NCBI GenBank assembly: GCA_964057225.1 | Contig: OZ059900.1 | Coordinates: forward strand, 12,787,638 to 12,851,637 | From: Auanema rhodensis | Lineage: Eukaryota; Nematoda; Chromadorea; Rhabditida; Rhabditidae | Length of the DNA: 64,000 nt | Direction of reading: 5' to 3' | Part shown: in pieces, positions 11,815 to 26,900 of the stretch | How the letters are laid out: the number at the start of each line of letters is the position of its first letter | Numbering within the stretch: position 1 is the stretch's first letter | The notes under the pieces: model-generated | What the model saw: the letters and a program-made list of their open reading frames with translations, nothing else | Told to the model about the DNA's origin: nothing | Databases searched by the model: none | Program-made: the position numbers and the translations under genes

Positions 11815-14800
11815 GATTCTGATTTATTTTCAATTAGATTCTTAGTTATCTTCTTAGTTACAATACTCATTCGTTAAAACTATCAATATTTGATATATTA
11901 TATATGTAATAGATATACATTCATCATAAACAATACTTTTTAACAAAATCTTTTCACAATTTATTATTTTACAGAAATCAACAACAGAAAAGAAAAATAA
12001 TTTAGTCTCAATAATAAGAGTTAAAACATAACTAATATAAAACAGAAACCAAATAGTCTATAGATATGAAACATACGTGACAGTTATCTGTTGAAGTTAA
12101 TTAAGATTCTATTGTTAAGTTTACTTCAAATTTTAGTTTACTTATCATAAATTAATTCAAGTAATCAGAAGAGATTCTGATTTATTTTCAAATTGATTCT
12201 TAGTTATCTTCTTAGTTACAATACTCATTCGTTAAAACTATCAATATTTGATATATTATATATGTAATAGATATACATTCATCATAAACAATACTTTTTA
12301 ACAAAATCTTTTCACAATTTATTATTTTACAGAAATCAACAACAGAAAAGAAAAATAATTTAGTCTCAATAATAAGAGTTAAAACATAACTAATATAAAA
12401 CAGAAACCAAATAGTCTATAGATATGAAACATACGTGACAGTTATGTGTTGAAGTTAATTAGGATTCTATTGTTAAGTTTACTTCAAATTTTAGTTTACT
12501 TATCATAAATTAATTCAAGTAATCAGAAGAGATTCTGATTTATTTTCAAATTGATTCTTAGTTATCTTCTTAGTTACAATACTCATTCGTTAAAACTATC
12601 AATATTTGATATATTATATATGTAATAGATATACATTCATCATAAACAATACTTTTTAACAAAATCTTTTCACAATTTATTATTTTACAGAAATCAACAA
12701 CAGAAAAGAAAAATAATTTAGTCTCAATAATAAGAGTTAAAACATAACTAATATAAAACAGAAACCAAATAGTCTATAGATATGAAACATACGTGACAGT
12801 TATCTGTTGAAGTTAATTAAGATTCTATTGTTAAGTTTACTTCAAATTTTAGTTTACTTATCATAAATTAATTCAAGTAATCAGAAGAGATTCTGATTTA
12901 TTTTCAAATTGATTCTTAGTTATCTTCTTAGTTACAATACTCATTCGTTAAAACTATCAATATTTGATATATTATATATGTAATAGATATACATTCATCA
13001 TAAACAATACTTTTTAACAAAATCTTTTCACAATTTATTATTTTACAGAAATCAACAACAGAAAAGAAAAATAATTTAGTCTCAATAATAAGAGTTAAAA
13101 CATAACTAATATAAAACAGAAACCAAATAGTCTATAGATATGAAACATACGTGACAGTTATCTGTTGAAGTTAATTAAGATTCTATTGTTAAGTTTACTT
13201 CAAATTTTAGTTTACTTATCATAAATTAATTCAAGTAATCAGAAGAGATTCTGATTTATTTTCAAATTGATTCTTAGTTATCTTCTTAGTTACAATACTC
13301 ATTCGTTAAAACTATCAATATTTGATATATTATATATGTAATAGATATACATTCATCATAAACAATACTTTTTAACAAAATCTTTTCACAATTTATTATT
13401 TTACAGAAATCAACAACAGAAAAGAAAAATAATTTAGTCTCAATAATAAGAGTTAAAACATAACTAATATAAAACAGAAACCAAATAGTCTATAGATATG
13501 AAACATACGTGACAGTTATGTGTTGAAGTTAATTAGGATTCTATTGTTAAGTTTACTTCAAATTTTAGTTTACTTATCATAAATTAATTCAAGTAATCAG
13601 AAGAGATTCTGATTTATTTTCAATTAGATTCTTAGTTATCTTCTTAGTTTCAATACTCATTCGTTAAAACTATCAATATTTGATATATTATATATGTATT
13701 AGATATACATTCAGCATAAACAATACTTTTTAACAAAATCTTTTCACAATTTATTATTTTACAGAAATCAACAACAGAAAAGAAAAATAATTTAGTCTCA
13801 ATAATAAGAGTTAAAACATAACTAATATAAAACAGAAACCAAATAAGCTATAGATATGAAGCATACGTGACAGTTATCTGTTGAAGTTAATTAGGATTCT
13901 ATTGTTAAGTTTACTTCAAATTTTAGTTTACTTATCATAAATTAATTCAAGTAATCAGAAGAGATTCTGATTTATTTTCAAATTGATTCTTAGTTATCTT
14001 CTTAGTTACAATACTCATTCGTTAAAACTATCAATATTTGATATATTATATATGTAATAGATATACATTCATCATAAACAATACTTTTTAACAAAATCTT
14101 TTCACAATTTATTATTTTACAGAAATCAACAACAGAAAAGAAAAATAATTTAGTCTCAATAATAAGAGTTAAAACATAACTAATATAAAACAGAAACCAA
14201 ATAGTCTATAGATATGAAACATACGTGACAGTTATCTGTTGAAGTTAATTAAGATTCTATTGTTAAGTTTACTTCAAATTTTAGTTTACTTATCATAAAT
14301 TAATTCAAGTAATCAGAAGAGATTCTGATTTATTTTCAAATTGATTCTTAGTTATCTTCTTAGTTACAATACTCATTCGTTAAAACTATCAATATTTGAT
14401 ATATTATATATGTAATAGATATACATTCATCATAAACAATACTTTTTAACAAAATCTTTTCACAATTTATTATTTTACAGAAATCAACAACAGAAAAGAA
14501 AAATAATTTAGTCTCAATAATAAGAGTTAAAACATAACTAATATAAAACAGAAACCAAATAGTCTATAGATATGAAACATACGTGACAGTTATCTGTTGA
14601 AGTTAATTAAGATTCTATTGTTAAGTTTACTTCAAATTTTAGTTTACTTATCATAAATTAATTCAAGTAATCAGAAGAGATTCTGATTTATTTTCAAATT
14701 GATTCTTAGTTATCTTCTTAGTTACAATACTCATTCGTTAAAACTATCAATATTTGATATATTATATATGTAATAGATATACATTCATCATAAACAATAC

Positions 14801-17800
14801 TTTTTAACAAAATCTTTTCACAATTTATTATTTTACAGAAATCAACAACAGAAAAGAAAAATAATTTAGTCTCAATAATAAGAGTTAAAACATAACTAAT
14901 ATAAAACAGAAACCAAATAGTCTATAGATATGAAACATACGTGACAGTTATCTGTTGAAGTTAATTAAGATTCTATTGTTAAGTTTACTTCAAATTTTAG
15001 TTTACTTATCATAAATTAATTCAAGTAATCAGAAGAGATTCTGATTTATTTTCAAATTGATTCTTAGTTATCTTCTTAGTTACAATACTCATTCGTTAAA
15101 ACTATCAATATTTGATATATTATATATGTAATAGATATACATTCATCATAAACAATACTTTTTAACAAAATCTTTTCACAATTTATTATTTTACAGAAAT
15201 CAACAACAGAAAAGAAAAATAATTTAGTCTCAATAATAAGAGTTAAAACATAACTAATATAAAACAAAAACCAAATAGTCTATAGATATGAAACATACGT
15301 GACAGTTATCTGTTGAAGTTAATTAAGATTCTATTGTTAAGTTTACTTCAAATTTTAGTTTACTTATCATAAATTAATTCAAGTAATCAGAAGAGATTCT
15401 GATTTATTTTCAAATTGATTCTTAGTTATCTTCTTAGTTACAATACTCATTCGTTAAAACTATCAATATTTGATATATTATATATGTAATAGATATACAT
15501 TCATCATAAACAATACTTTTTAACAAAATCTTTTCACAATTTATTATTTTACAGAAATCAACAACAGAAAAGAAAAATAATTTAGTCTCAATAATAAGAG
15601 TTAAAACATAACTAATATAAAACAGAAACCAAATAGTCTATAGATATGAAACATACGTGACAGTTATCTGTTGAAGTTAATTAAGATTCTATTGTTAAGT
15701 TTACTTCAAATTTTAGTTTACTTATCATAAATTAATTCAAGTAATCAGAAGAGATTCTGATTTATTTTCAAATTGATTCTTAGTTATCTTCTTAGTTACA
15801 ATACTCATTCGTTAAAACTATCAATATTTGATATATTATATATGTAATAGATATACATTCATCATAAACAATACTTTTTAACAAAATCTTTTCACAATTT
15901 ATTATTTTACAGAAATCAACAACAGAAAAGAAAAATAATTTAGTCTCAATAATAAGAGTTAAAACATAACTAATATAAAACAGAAACCAAATAGTCTATA
16001 GATATGAAACATACGTGACAGTTATCTGTTGAAGTTAATTAAGATTCTATTGTTAAGTTTACTTCAAATTTTAGTTTACTTATCATAAATTAATTCAAGT
16101 AATCAGAAGAGATTCTGATTTATTTTCAAATTGATTCTTAGTTATCTTCTTAGTTACAATACTCATTCGTTAAAACTATCAATATTTGATATATTATATA
16201 TGTAATAGATATACATTCATCATAAACAATACTTTTTAACAAAATCTTTTCACAATTTATTATTTTACAGAAATCAACAACAGAAAAGAAAAATAATTTA
16301 GTCTCAATAATAAGAGTTAAAACATAACTAATATAAAACAGAAACCAAATAGTCTATAGATATGAAACATACGTGACAGTTATCTGTTGAAGTTAATTAA
16401 GATTCTATTGTTAAGTTTACTTCAAATTTTAGTTTACTTATCATAAATTAATTCAAGTAATCAGAAGAGATTCTGATTTATTTTCAAATTGATTCTTAGT
16501 TATCTTCTTAGTTACAATACTCATTCGTTAAAACTATCAATATTTGATATATTATATATGTAATAGATATACATTCATCATAAACAATACTTTTTAACAA
16601 AATCTTTTCACAATTTATTATTTTACAGAAATCAACAACAGAAAAGAAAAATAATTTAGTCTCAATAATAAGAGTTAAAACATAACTAATATAAAACAGA
16701 AACCAAATAGTCTATAGATATGAAACATACGTGACAGTTATCTGTTGAAGTTAATTAAGATTCTATTGTTAAGTTTACTTCAAATTTTAGTTTACTTATC
16801 ATAAATTAATTCAAGTAATCAGAAGAGATTCTGATTTATTTTCAAATTGATTCTTAGTTATCTTCTTAGTTACAATACTCATTCGTTAAAACTATCAATA
16901 TTTGATATATTATATATGTAATAGATATACATTCATCATAAACAATACTTTTTAACAAAATCTTTTCACAATTTATTATTTTACAGAAATCAACAACAGA
17001 AAAGAAAAATAATTTAGTCTCAATAATAAGAGTTAAAACATAACTAATATAAAACAGAAACCAAATAGTCTATAGATATGAAACATACGTGACAGTTATG
17101 TGTTGAAGTTAATTAGGATTCTATTGTTAAGTTTACTTCAAATTTTAGTTTACTTATCATAAATTAATTCAAGTAATCAGAAGAGATTCTGATTTATTTT
17201 CAAATTGATTCTTAGTTATCTTCTTAGTTACAATACTCATTCGTTAAAACTATCAATATTTGATATATTATATATGTAATAGATATACATTCATCATAAA
17301 CAATACTTTTTAACAAAATCTTTTCACAATTCATTATTTTACAGAAATCAACAACAGAAAAGAAAAATAATTTAGTCTCAATAATAAGAGTTAAAACATA
17401 ACTAATATAAAACAGAAACCAAATAGTCTATAGATATGAAACATACGTGACAGTTATGTGTTGAAGTTAATTAGGATTCTATTGTTAAGTTTACTTCAAA
17501 TTTTAGTTTACTTATCATAAATTAATTCAAGTAATCAGAAGAGATTCTGATTTATTTTCAAATTGATTCTTAGTTATCTTCTTAGTTACAATACTCATTC
17601 GTTAAAACTATCAATATTTGATATATTATATATGTAATAGATATACATTCATCATAAACAATACTTTTTAACAAAATCTTTTCACAATTTATTATTTTAC
17701 AGAAATCAACAACAGAAAAGAAAAATAATTTAGTCTCAATAATAAGAGTTAAAACATAACTAATATAAAACAGAAACCAAATAGTCTATAGATATGAAAC

Positions 17801-18258
17801 ATACGTGACAGTTATGTGTTGAAGTTAATTAGGATTCTATTGTTAAGTTTACTTCAAATTTTAGTTTACTTATCATAAATTAATTCAAGTAATCAGAAGA
17901 GATTCTGATTTATTTTCAATTAGATTCTTAGTTATCTTCTTAGTTACAATACTCATTCGTTAAAACTATCAATATTTGATATATTATATATGTAATAGAT
18001 ATACATTCATCATAAACAATACTTTTTAACAAAATCTTTTCACAATTTATTATTTTACAGAAATCAACAACAGAAAAGAAAAATAATTTAGTCTCAATAA
18101 TAAGAGTTAAAACATAACTAATATAAAACAGAAACCAAATAAGCTATAGATATGAAGCATACGTGACAGTTATCTGTTGAAGTTAATTAGGATTCTATTG
18201 TTAAGTTTACTTCAAATTTTAGTTTACTTATCATAAATTAATTCAAGTAATCAGAAGA
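11815..18258 (+). repeat. Subtype block II: transition zone, first G274, G290 and B units
   Basis: Units starting at 11815-17901. Most remain T/C274/A290, with eight near-identical units from 13963 to 16826; the unit at 15037 has G231A. G274 with G290 appears at 12173, 13247, 16827, 17185 and 17543. The linked pair A20T/T22A appears at 11815, 13605 and 17901. The first B-block units (G242A, T243G, A257G, which create an AluI AGCT site) are at 13605 and 17901. The 13605 unit also carries A46T, A95T and T110G together, a combination otherwise confined to about 24.3-28.6 kb. That makes it a mosaic or a displaced relative of that cluster. Confidence 0.85.
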
Positions 18259-19690
18259 GATTCTGATTTATTTTCAAATTGATTCTTAGTTATCTTCTTA
18301 GTTACAATACTCATTCGTTAAAACTATCAATATTTGATATATTATATATGTAATAGATATACATTCATCATAAACAATACTTTTTAACAAAATCTTTTCA
18401 CAATTTATTATTTTACAGAAATCAACAACAGAAAAGAAAAATAATTTAGTCTCAATAATAAGAGTTAAAATATAACTAATATAAAACAGAAACCAAATAA
18501 GCTATAGATATGAAGCATACGTGACAGTTATCTGTTGAAGTTAATTAAGATTCTATTGTTAAGTTTACTTCAAATTTAGGTTTTCTTATGATAAATTAAT
18601 TCAAGTAATCAGAAGAGATTCTGATTTATTTTCAAATTGATTCTTAGTTATCTTCTTAGTTACAATACTCATTCGTTAAAACTATCAATATTTGATATAT
18701 TATATATGTAATAGATATACATTCATCATAAACAATACTTTTTAACAAAATCTTTTCACAATTTATTATTTTACAGAAATCAACAACAGAAAAGAAAAAT
18801 AATTTAGTCTCAATAATAAGAGTTAAAACATAACTAATATAAAACAGAAACCAAATAGTCTATAGATATGAAACATACGTGACAGTTATCTGTTGAAGTT
18901 AATTAAGATTCTATTGTTAAGTTTACTTCAAATTTAGGTTTTCTTATGATAAATTAATTCAAGTAATCAGAAGAGATTCTGATTTATTTTCAAATTGATT
19001 CTTAGTTATCTTCTTAGTTACAATACTCATTCGTTAAAACTATCAATATTTGATATATTATATATGTAATAGATATACATTCATCATAAACAATACTTTT
19101 TAACAAAATCTTTTCACAATTTATTATTTTACAGAAATCAACAACAGAAAAGAAAAATAATTTAGTCTCAATAATAAGAGTTAAAACATAACTAATATAA
19201 AACAGAAACCAAATAGTCTATAGATATGAAACATACGTGACAGTTATCTGTTGAAGTTAATTAAGATTCTATTGTTAAGTTTACTTCAAATTTAGGTTTT
19301 CTTATGATAAATTAATTCAAGTAATCAGAAGAGATTCTGATTTATTTTCAAATTGATTCTTAGTTATCTTCTTAGTTACAATACTCATTCGTTAAAACTA
19401 TCAATATTTGATATATTATATATGTAATAGATATACATTCATCATAAACAATACTTTTTAACAAAATCTTTTCACAATTTATTATTTTACAGAAATCAAC
19501 AACAGAAAAGAAAAATAATTTAGTCTCAATAATAAGAGTTAAAACATAACTAATATAAAACAGAAACCAAATAGTCTATAGATATGAAACATACGTGACA
19601 GTTATCTGTTGAAGTTAATTAAGATTCTATTGTTAAGTTTACTTCAAATTTAGGTTTTCTTATGATAAATTAATTCAAGTAATCAGAAGA
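18259..19690 (+). repeat. First occurrence of the delta haplotype (four units)
   Basis: Units starting at 18259, 18617, 18975 and 19333 carry the four linked changes T320A, A321G, A326T and C332G within 13 bp. All are A290. The first is also B-block with C213T, while the next three are T-block. Upstream of 18259 no unit has delta. Immediately after, from 19691, units revert to no delta. Such a compact all-or-none set of substitutions looks like one diverged segment spread by gene conversion or unequal exchange. Confidence 0.87.
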
Positions 19691-22600
19691 GATTCTGATT
19701 TATTTCCAAATTGATTCTTAGTTATCTTCTTAGTTACAATACTCATTCGTTAAAACTATCAATATTTGATATATTATATATGTAATAGATATACATTCAT
19801 CATAAACAATACTTTTTAACAAAATCTTTTCACAATTTATTATTTTACAGAAATCAACAACAGAAAAGAAAAATAATTTAGTCTCAATAATAAGAGTTAA
19901 AACATAACTAATATAAAACAGAAACCAAATAGTCTATAGATATGAAACATACGTGACAGTTATGTGTTGAAGTTAATTAGGATTCTATTGTTAAGTTTAC
20001 TTCAAATTTTAGTTTACTTATCATAAATTAATTCAAGTAATCAGAAGAGATTCTGATTTATTTTCAAATTGATTCTTAGTTATCTTCTTAGTTACAATAC
20101 TCATTCGTTAAAACTATCAATATTTGATATATTATATATGTAATAGATATACATTCATCATAAACAATACTTTTTAACAAAATCTTTTCACAATTTATTA
20201 TTTTACAGAAATCAACAACAGAAAAGAAAAATAATTTAGTCTCAATAATAAGAGTTAAAACATAACTAATATAAAACAGAAACCAAATAAGCTATAGATA
20301 TGAAGCATACGTGACAGTTATCTGTTGAAGTTAATTAGGATTCTATTGTTAAGTTTACTTCAAATTTTAGTTTACTTATCATAAATTAATTCAAGTAATC
20401 AGAAGAGATTCTGATTTATTTTCAAATTGATTCTTAGTTATCTTCTTAGTTACAATACTCATTCGTTAAAACTATCAATATTTGATATATTATATATGTA
20501 ATAGATATACATTCATCATAAACAATACTTTTTAACAAAATCTTTTCACAATTTATTATTTTACAGAAATCAACAACAGAAAAGAAAAATAATTTAGTCT
20601 CAATAATAAGAGTTAAAACATAACTAATATAAAACAGAAACCAAATAAGCTATAGATATGAAGCATACGTGACAGTTATCTGTTGAAGTTAATTAGGATT
20701 CTATTGTTAAGTTTACTTCAAATTTTAGTTTACTTATCATAAATTAATTCAAGTAATCAGAAGAGATTCTGATTTATTTTCAAATTGATTCTTAGTTATC
20801 TTCTTAGTTACAATACTCATTCGTTAAAACTATCAATATTTGATATATTATATATGTAATAGATATACATTCATCATAAACAATACTTTTTAACAAAATC
20901 TTTTCACAATTTATTATTTTACAGAAATCAACAACAGAAAAGAAAAATAATTTAGTCTCAATAATAAGAGTTAAAACATAACTAATATAAAACAGAAACC
21001 AAATAGTCTATAGATATGAAACATACGTGACAGTTATGTGTTGAAGTTAATTAGGATTCTATTGTTAAGTTTACTTCAAATTTTAGTTTACTTATCATAA
21101 ATTAATTCAAGTAATCAGAAGAGATTCTGATTTATTTTCAAATTGATTCTTAGTTATCTTCTTAGTTACAATACTCATTCGTTAAAACTATCAATATTTG
21201 ATATATTATATATGTAATAGATATACATTCATCATAAACAATACTTTTTAACAAAATCTTTTCACAATTTATTATTTTACAGAAATCAACAACAGAAAAG
21301 AAAAATAATTTAGTCTCAATAATAAGAGTTAAAACATAACTAATATAAAACAGAAACCAAATAGTCTATAGATATGAAACATACGTGACAGTTATGTGTT
21401 GAAGTTAATTAGGATTCTATTGTTAAGTTTACTTCAAATTTTAGTTTACTTATCATAAATTAATTCAAGTAATCAGAAGAGATTCTGATTTATTTTCAAA
21501 TTGATTCTTAGTTATCTTCTTAGTTACAATACTCATTCGTTAAAACTATCAATATTTGATATATTATATATGTAATAGATATACATTCATCATAAACAAT
21601 ACTTTTTAACAAAATCTTTTCACAATTTATTATTTTACAGAAATCAACAACAGAAAAGAAAAATAATTTAGTCTCAATAATAAGAGTTAAAACATAACTA
21701 ATATAAAACAGAAACCAAATAAGCTATAGATATGAAGCATACGTGACAGTTATCTGTTGAAGTTAATTAGGATTCTATTGTTAAGTTTACTTCAAATTTT
21801 AGTTTACTTATCATAAATTAATTCAAGTAATCAGAAGAGATTCTGATTTATTTTCAAATTGATTCTTAGTTATCTTCTTAGTTACAATACTCATTCGTTA
21901 AAACTATCAATATTTGATATATTATATATGTAATAGATATACATTCATCATAAACAATACTTTTTAACAAAATCTTTTCACAATTTATTATTTTACAGAA
22001 ATCAACAACAGAAAAGAAAAATAATTTAGTCTCAATAATAAGAGTTAAAACATAACTAATATAAAACAGAAACCAAATAGTCTATAGATATGAAACATAC
22101 GTGACAGTTATGTGTTGAAGTTAATTAGGATTCTATTGTTAAGTTTACTTCAAATTTTAGTTTACTTATCATAAATTAATTCAAGTAATCAGAAGAGATT
22201 CTGATTTATTTTCAAATTGATTCTTAGTTATCTTCTTAGTTACAATACTCATTCGTTAAAACTATCAATATTTGATATATTATATATGTAATAGATATAC
22301 ATTCATCATAAACAATACTTTTTAACAAAATCTTTTCACAATTTATTATTTTACAGAAATCAACAACAGAAAAGAAAAATAATTTAGTCTCAATAATAAG
22401 AGTTAAAACATAACTAATATAAAACAGAAACCAAATAAGCTATAGATATGAAGCATACGTGACAGTTATCTGTTGAAGTTAATTAGGATTCTATTGTTAA
22501 GTTTACTTCAAATTTTAGTTTACTTATCATAAATTAATTCAAGTAATCAGAAGAGATTCTGATTTATTTTCAAATTGATTCTTAGTTATCTTCTTAGTTA

Positions 22601-23986
22601 CAATACTCATTCGTTAAAACTATCAATATTTGATATATTATATATGTAATAGATATACATTCATCATAAACAATACTTTTTAACAAAATCTTTTCACAAT
22701 TTATTATTTTACAGAAATCAACAACAGAAAAGAAAAATAATTTAGTCTCAATAATAAGAGTTAAAACATAACTAATATAAAACAGAAACCAAATAGTCTA
22801 TAGATATGAAACATACGTGACAGTTATGTGTTGAAGTTAATTAGGATTCTATTGTTAAGTTTACTTCAAATTTTAGTTTACTTATCATAAATTAATTCAA
22901 GTAATCAGAAGAGATTCTGATTTATTTTCAAATTGATTCTTAGTTATCTTCTTAGTTACAATACTCATTCGTTAAAACTATCAATATTTGATATATTATA
23001 TATGTAATAGATATACATTCATCATAAACAATACTTTTTAACAAAATCTTTTCACAATTTATTATTTTACAGAAATCAACAACAGAAAAGAAAAATAATT
23101 TAGTCTCAATAATAAGAGTTAAAACATAACTAATATAAAACAGAAACCAAATAAGCTATAGATATGAAGCATACGTGACAGTTATCTGTTGAAGTTAATT
23201 AGGATTCTATTGTTAAGTTTACTTCAAATTTTAGTTTACTTATCATAAATTAATTCAAGTAATCAGAAGAGATTCTGATTTATTTTCAAATTGATTCTTA
23301 GTTATCTTCTTAGTTACAATACTCATTCGTTAAAACTATCAATATTTGATATATTATATATGTAATAGATATACATTCATCATAAACAATACTTTTTAAC
23401 AAAATCTTTTCACAATTTATTATTTTACAGAAATCAACAACAGAAAAGAAAAATAATTTAGTCTCAATAATAAGAGTTAAAACATAACTAATATAAAACA
23501 GAAACCAAATAGTCTATAGATATGAAACATACGTGACAGTTATGTGTTGAAGTTAATTAGGATTCTATTGTTAAGTTTACTTCAAATTTTAGTTTACTTA
23601 TCATAAATTAATTCAAGTAATCAGAAGAGATTCTGATTTATTTTCAAATTGATTCTTAGTTATCTTCTTAGTTACAATACTCATTCGTTAAAACTATCAA
23701 TATTTGATATATTATATATGTAATAGATATACATTCATCATAAACAATACTTTTTAACAAAATCTTTTCACAATTTATTATTTTACAGAAATCAACAACA
23801 GAAAAGAAAAATAATTTAGTCTCAATAATAAGAGTTAAAACATAACTAATATAAAACAGAAACCAAATAAGCTATAGATATGAAGCATACGTGACAGTTA
23901 TCTGTTGAAGTTAATTAGGATTCTATTGTTAAGTTTACTTCAAATTTTAGTTTACTTATCATAAATTAATTCAAGTAATCAGAAGA
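19691..23986 (+). repeat. Block with dimeric higher-order repeat (716 bp)
   Basis: From 21123 to 23986 units alternate strictly: T-block/G274/G290 (starts 21123, 21839, 22555, 23271) and B-block/C274/G290 (starts 21481, 22197, 22913, 23629). This gives four copies of a 716-bp dimer. The four units before it (19691 TGG, 20049 and 20407 BCG, 20765 TGG) use the same two types without strict alternation. Higher-order repeats of this kind arise when exchange occurs in dimer register. All units here are G290, so they lack the TTAATTAA site, and none carries delta. Confidence 0.85.
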
Positions 23987-26900
23987 GATTCTGATTTATT
24001 TTCAAATTGATTCTTAGTTATCTTCTTAGTTTCAATACTCATTCGTTAAAACTATCAATATTTGATATATTATATATGTAATAGATATACATTCATCATA
24101 AACAATACTTTTTAACAAAATCTTTTCACAATTTATTATTTTACAGAAATCAACAACAGAAAAGAAAAATAATTTAGTCTCAATAATAAGAGTTAAAACA
24201 TAACTAATATAAAACAGAAACCAAATAGTCTATAGATATGAAACATACGTGACAGTTATCTGTTGAAGTTAATTAAGATTCTATTGTTAAGTTTACTTCA
24301 AATTTTAGTTTACTTATCATAAATTAATTCAAGTAATCAGAAGAGATTCTGATTTATTTTCAAATTGATTCTTAGTTATCTTCTTAGTTTCAATACTCAT
24401 TCGTTAAAACTATCAATATTTGATATATTATATATGTATTAGATATACATTCAGCATAAACAATACTTTTTAACAAAATCTTTTCACAATTTATTATTTT
24501 ACAGAAATCAACAACAGAAAAGAAAAATAATTTAGTCTCAATAATAAGAGTTAAAACATAACTAATATAAAACAGAAACCAAATAGTCTATAGATATGAA
24601 ACATACGTGACAGTTATGTGTTGAAGTTAATTAGGATTCTATTGTTAAGTTTACTTCAAATTTTAGTTTACTTATCATAAATTAATTCAAGTAATCAGAA
24701 GAGATTCTGATTTATTTTCAATTAGATTCTTAGTTATCTTCTTAGTTACAATACTCATTCGTTAAAACTATCAATATTTGATATATTATATATGTAATAG
24801 ATATACATTCATCATAAACAATACTTTTTAACAAAATCTTTTCACAATTTATTATTTTACAGAAATCAACAACAGAAAAGAAAAATAATTTAGTCTCAAT
24901 AATAAGAGTTAAAACATAACTAATATAAAACAGAAACCAAATAAGCTATAGATATGAAGCATACGTGACAGTTATCTGTTGAAGTTAATTAGGATTCTAT
25001 TGTTAAGTTTACTTCAAATTTTAGTTTACTTATCATAAATTAATTCAAGTAATCAGAAGAGATTCTGATTTATTTTCAAATTGATTCTTAGTTATCTTCT
25101 TAGTTACAATACTCATTCGTTAAAACTATCAATATTTGATATATTATATATGTAATAGATATACATTCATCATAAACAATACTTTTTAACAAAATCTTTT
25201 CACAATTTATTATTTTACAGAAATCAACAACAGAAAAGAAAAATAATTTAGTCTCAATAATAAGAGTTAAAACATAACTAATATAAAACAGAAACCAAAT
25301 AGTCTATAGATATGAAACATACGTGACAGTTATGTGTTGAAGTTAATTAGGATTCTATTGTTAAGTTTACTTCAAATTTTAGTTTACTTATCATAAATTA
25401 ATTCAAGTAATCAGAAGAGATTCTGATTTATTTTCAAATTGATTCTTAGTTATCTTCTTAGTTTCAATACTCATTCGTTAAAACTATCAATATTTGATAT
25501 ATTATATATGTATTAGATATACATTCAGCATAAACAATACTTTTTAACAAAATCTTTTCACAATTTATTATTTTACAGAAATCAACAACAGAAAAGAAAA
25601 ATAATTTAGTCTCAATAATAAGAGTTAAAACATAACTAATATAAAACAGAAACCAAATAGTCTATAGATATGAAACATACGTGACAGTTATGTGTTGAAG
25701 TTAATTAGGATTCTATTGTTAAGTTTACTTCAAATTTTAGTTTACTTATCATAAATTAATTCAAGTAATCAGAAGAGATTCTGATTTATTTTCAAATTGA
25801 TTCTTAGTTATCTTCTTAGTTTCAATACTCATTCGTTAAAACTATCAATATTTGATATATTATATATGTATTAGATATACATTCAGCATAAACAATACTT
25901 TTTAACAAAATCTTTTCACAATTTATTATTTTACAGAAATCAACAACAGAAAAGAAAAATAATTTAGTCTCAATAATAAGAGTTAAAACATAACTAATAT
26001 AAAACAGAAACCAAATAGTCTATAGATATGAAACATACGTGACAGTTATGTGTTGAAGTTAATTAGGATTCTATTGTTAAGTTTACTTCAAATTTTAGTT
26101 TACTTATCATAAATTAATTCAAGTAATCAGAAGAGATTCTGATTTATTTTCAAATTGATTCTTAGTTATCTTCTTAGTTTCAATACTCATTCGTTAAAAC
26201 TATCAATATTTGATATATTATATATGTATTAGATATACATTCAGCATAAACAATACTTTTTAACAAAATCTTTTCACAATTTATTATTTTACAGAAATCA
26301 ACAACAGAAAAGAAAAATAATTTAGTCTCAATAATAAGAGTTAAAACATAACTAATATAAAACAGAAACCAAATAGTCTATAGATATGAAACATACGTGA
26401 CAGTTATGTGTTGAAGTTAATTAGGATTCTATTGTTAAGTTTACTTCAAATTTTAGTTTACTTATCATAAATTAATTCAAGTAATCAGAAGAGATTCTGA
26501 TTTATTTTCAATTAGATTCTTAGTTATCTTCTTAGTTACAATACTCATTCGTTAAAACTATCAATATTTGATATATTATATATGTAATAGATATACATTC
26601 ATCATAAACAATACTTTTTAACAAAATCTTTTCACAATTTATTATTTTACAGAAATCAACAACAGAAAAGAAAAATAATTTAGTCTCAATAATAAGAGTT
26701 AAAACATAACTAATATAAAACAGAAACCAAATAAGCTATAGATATGAAGCATACGTGACAGTTATCTGTTGAAGTTAATTAGGATTCTATTGTTAAGTTT
26801 ACTTCAAATTTTAGTTTACTTATCATAAATTAATTCAAGTAATCAGAAGAGATTCTGATTTATTTTCAAATTGATTCTTAGTTATCTTCTTAGTTACAAT

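Noticed and set aside
15076-15267. 63-residue minus-strand open reading frame
   Set aside because: It lies wholly inside a satellite unit, and the same frame exists in essentially every unit. It stands out here only because a single change (G231A, at 15267) turns CTG into a TTG start. It has low-complexity composition, no ribosome-binding or splice context and no recognisable domain.
18575-18582. TTAGG words in delta and G290 units, resembling the insect telomere repeat
   Set aside because: They are single occurrences per unit, never tandem, and arise from point variants.
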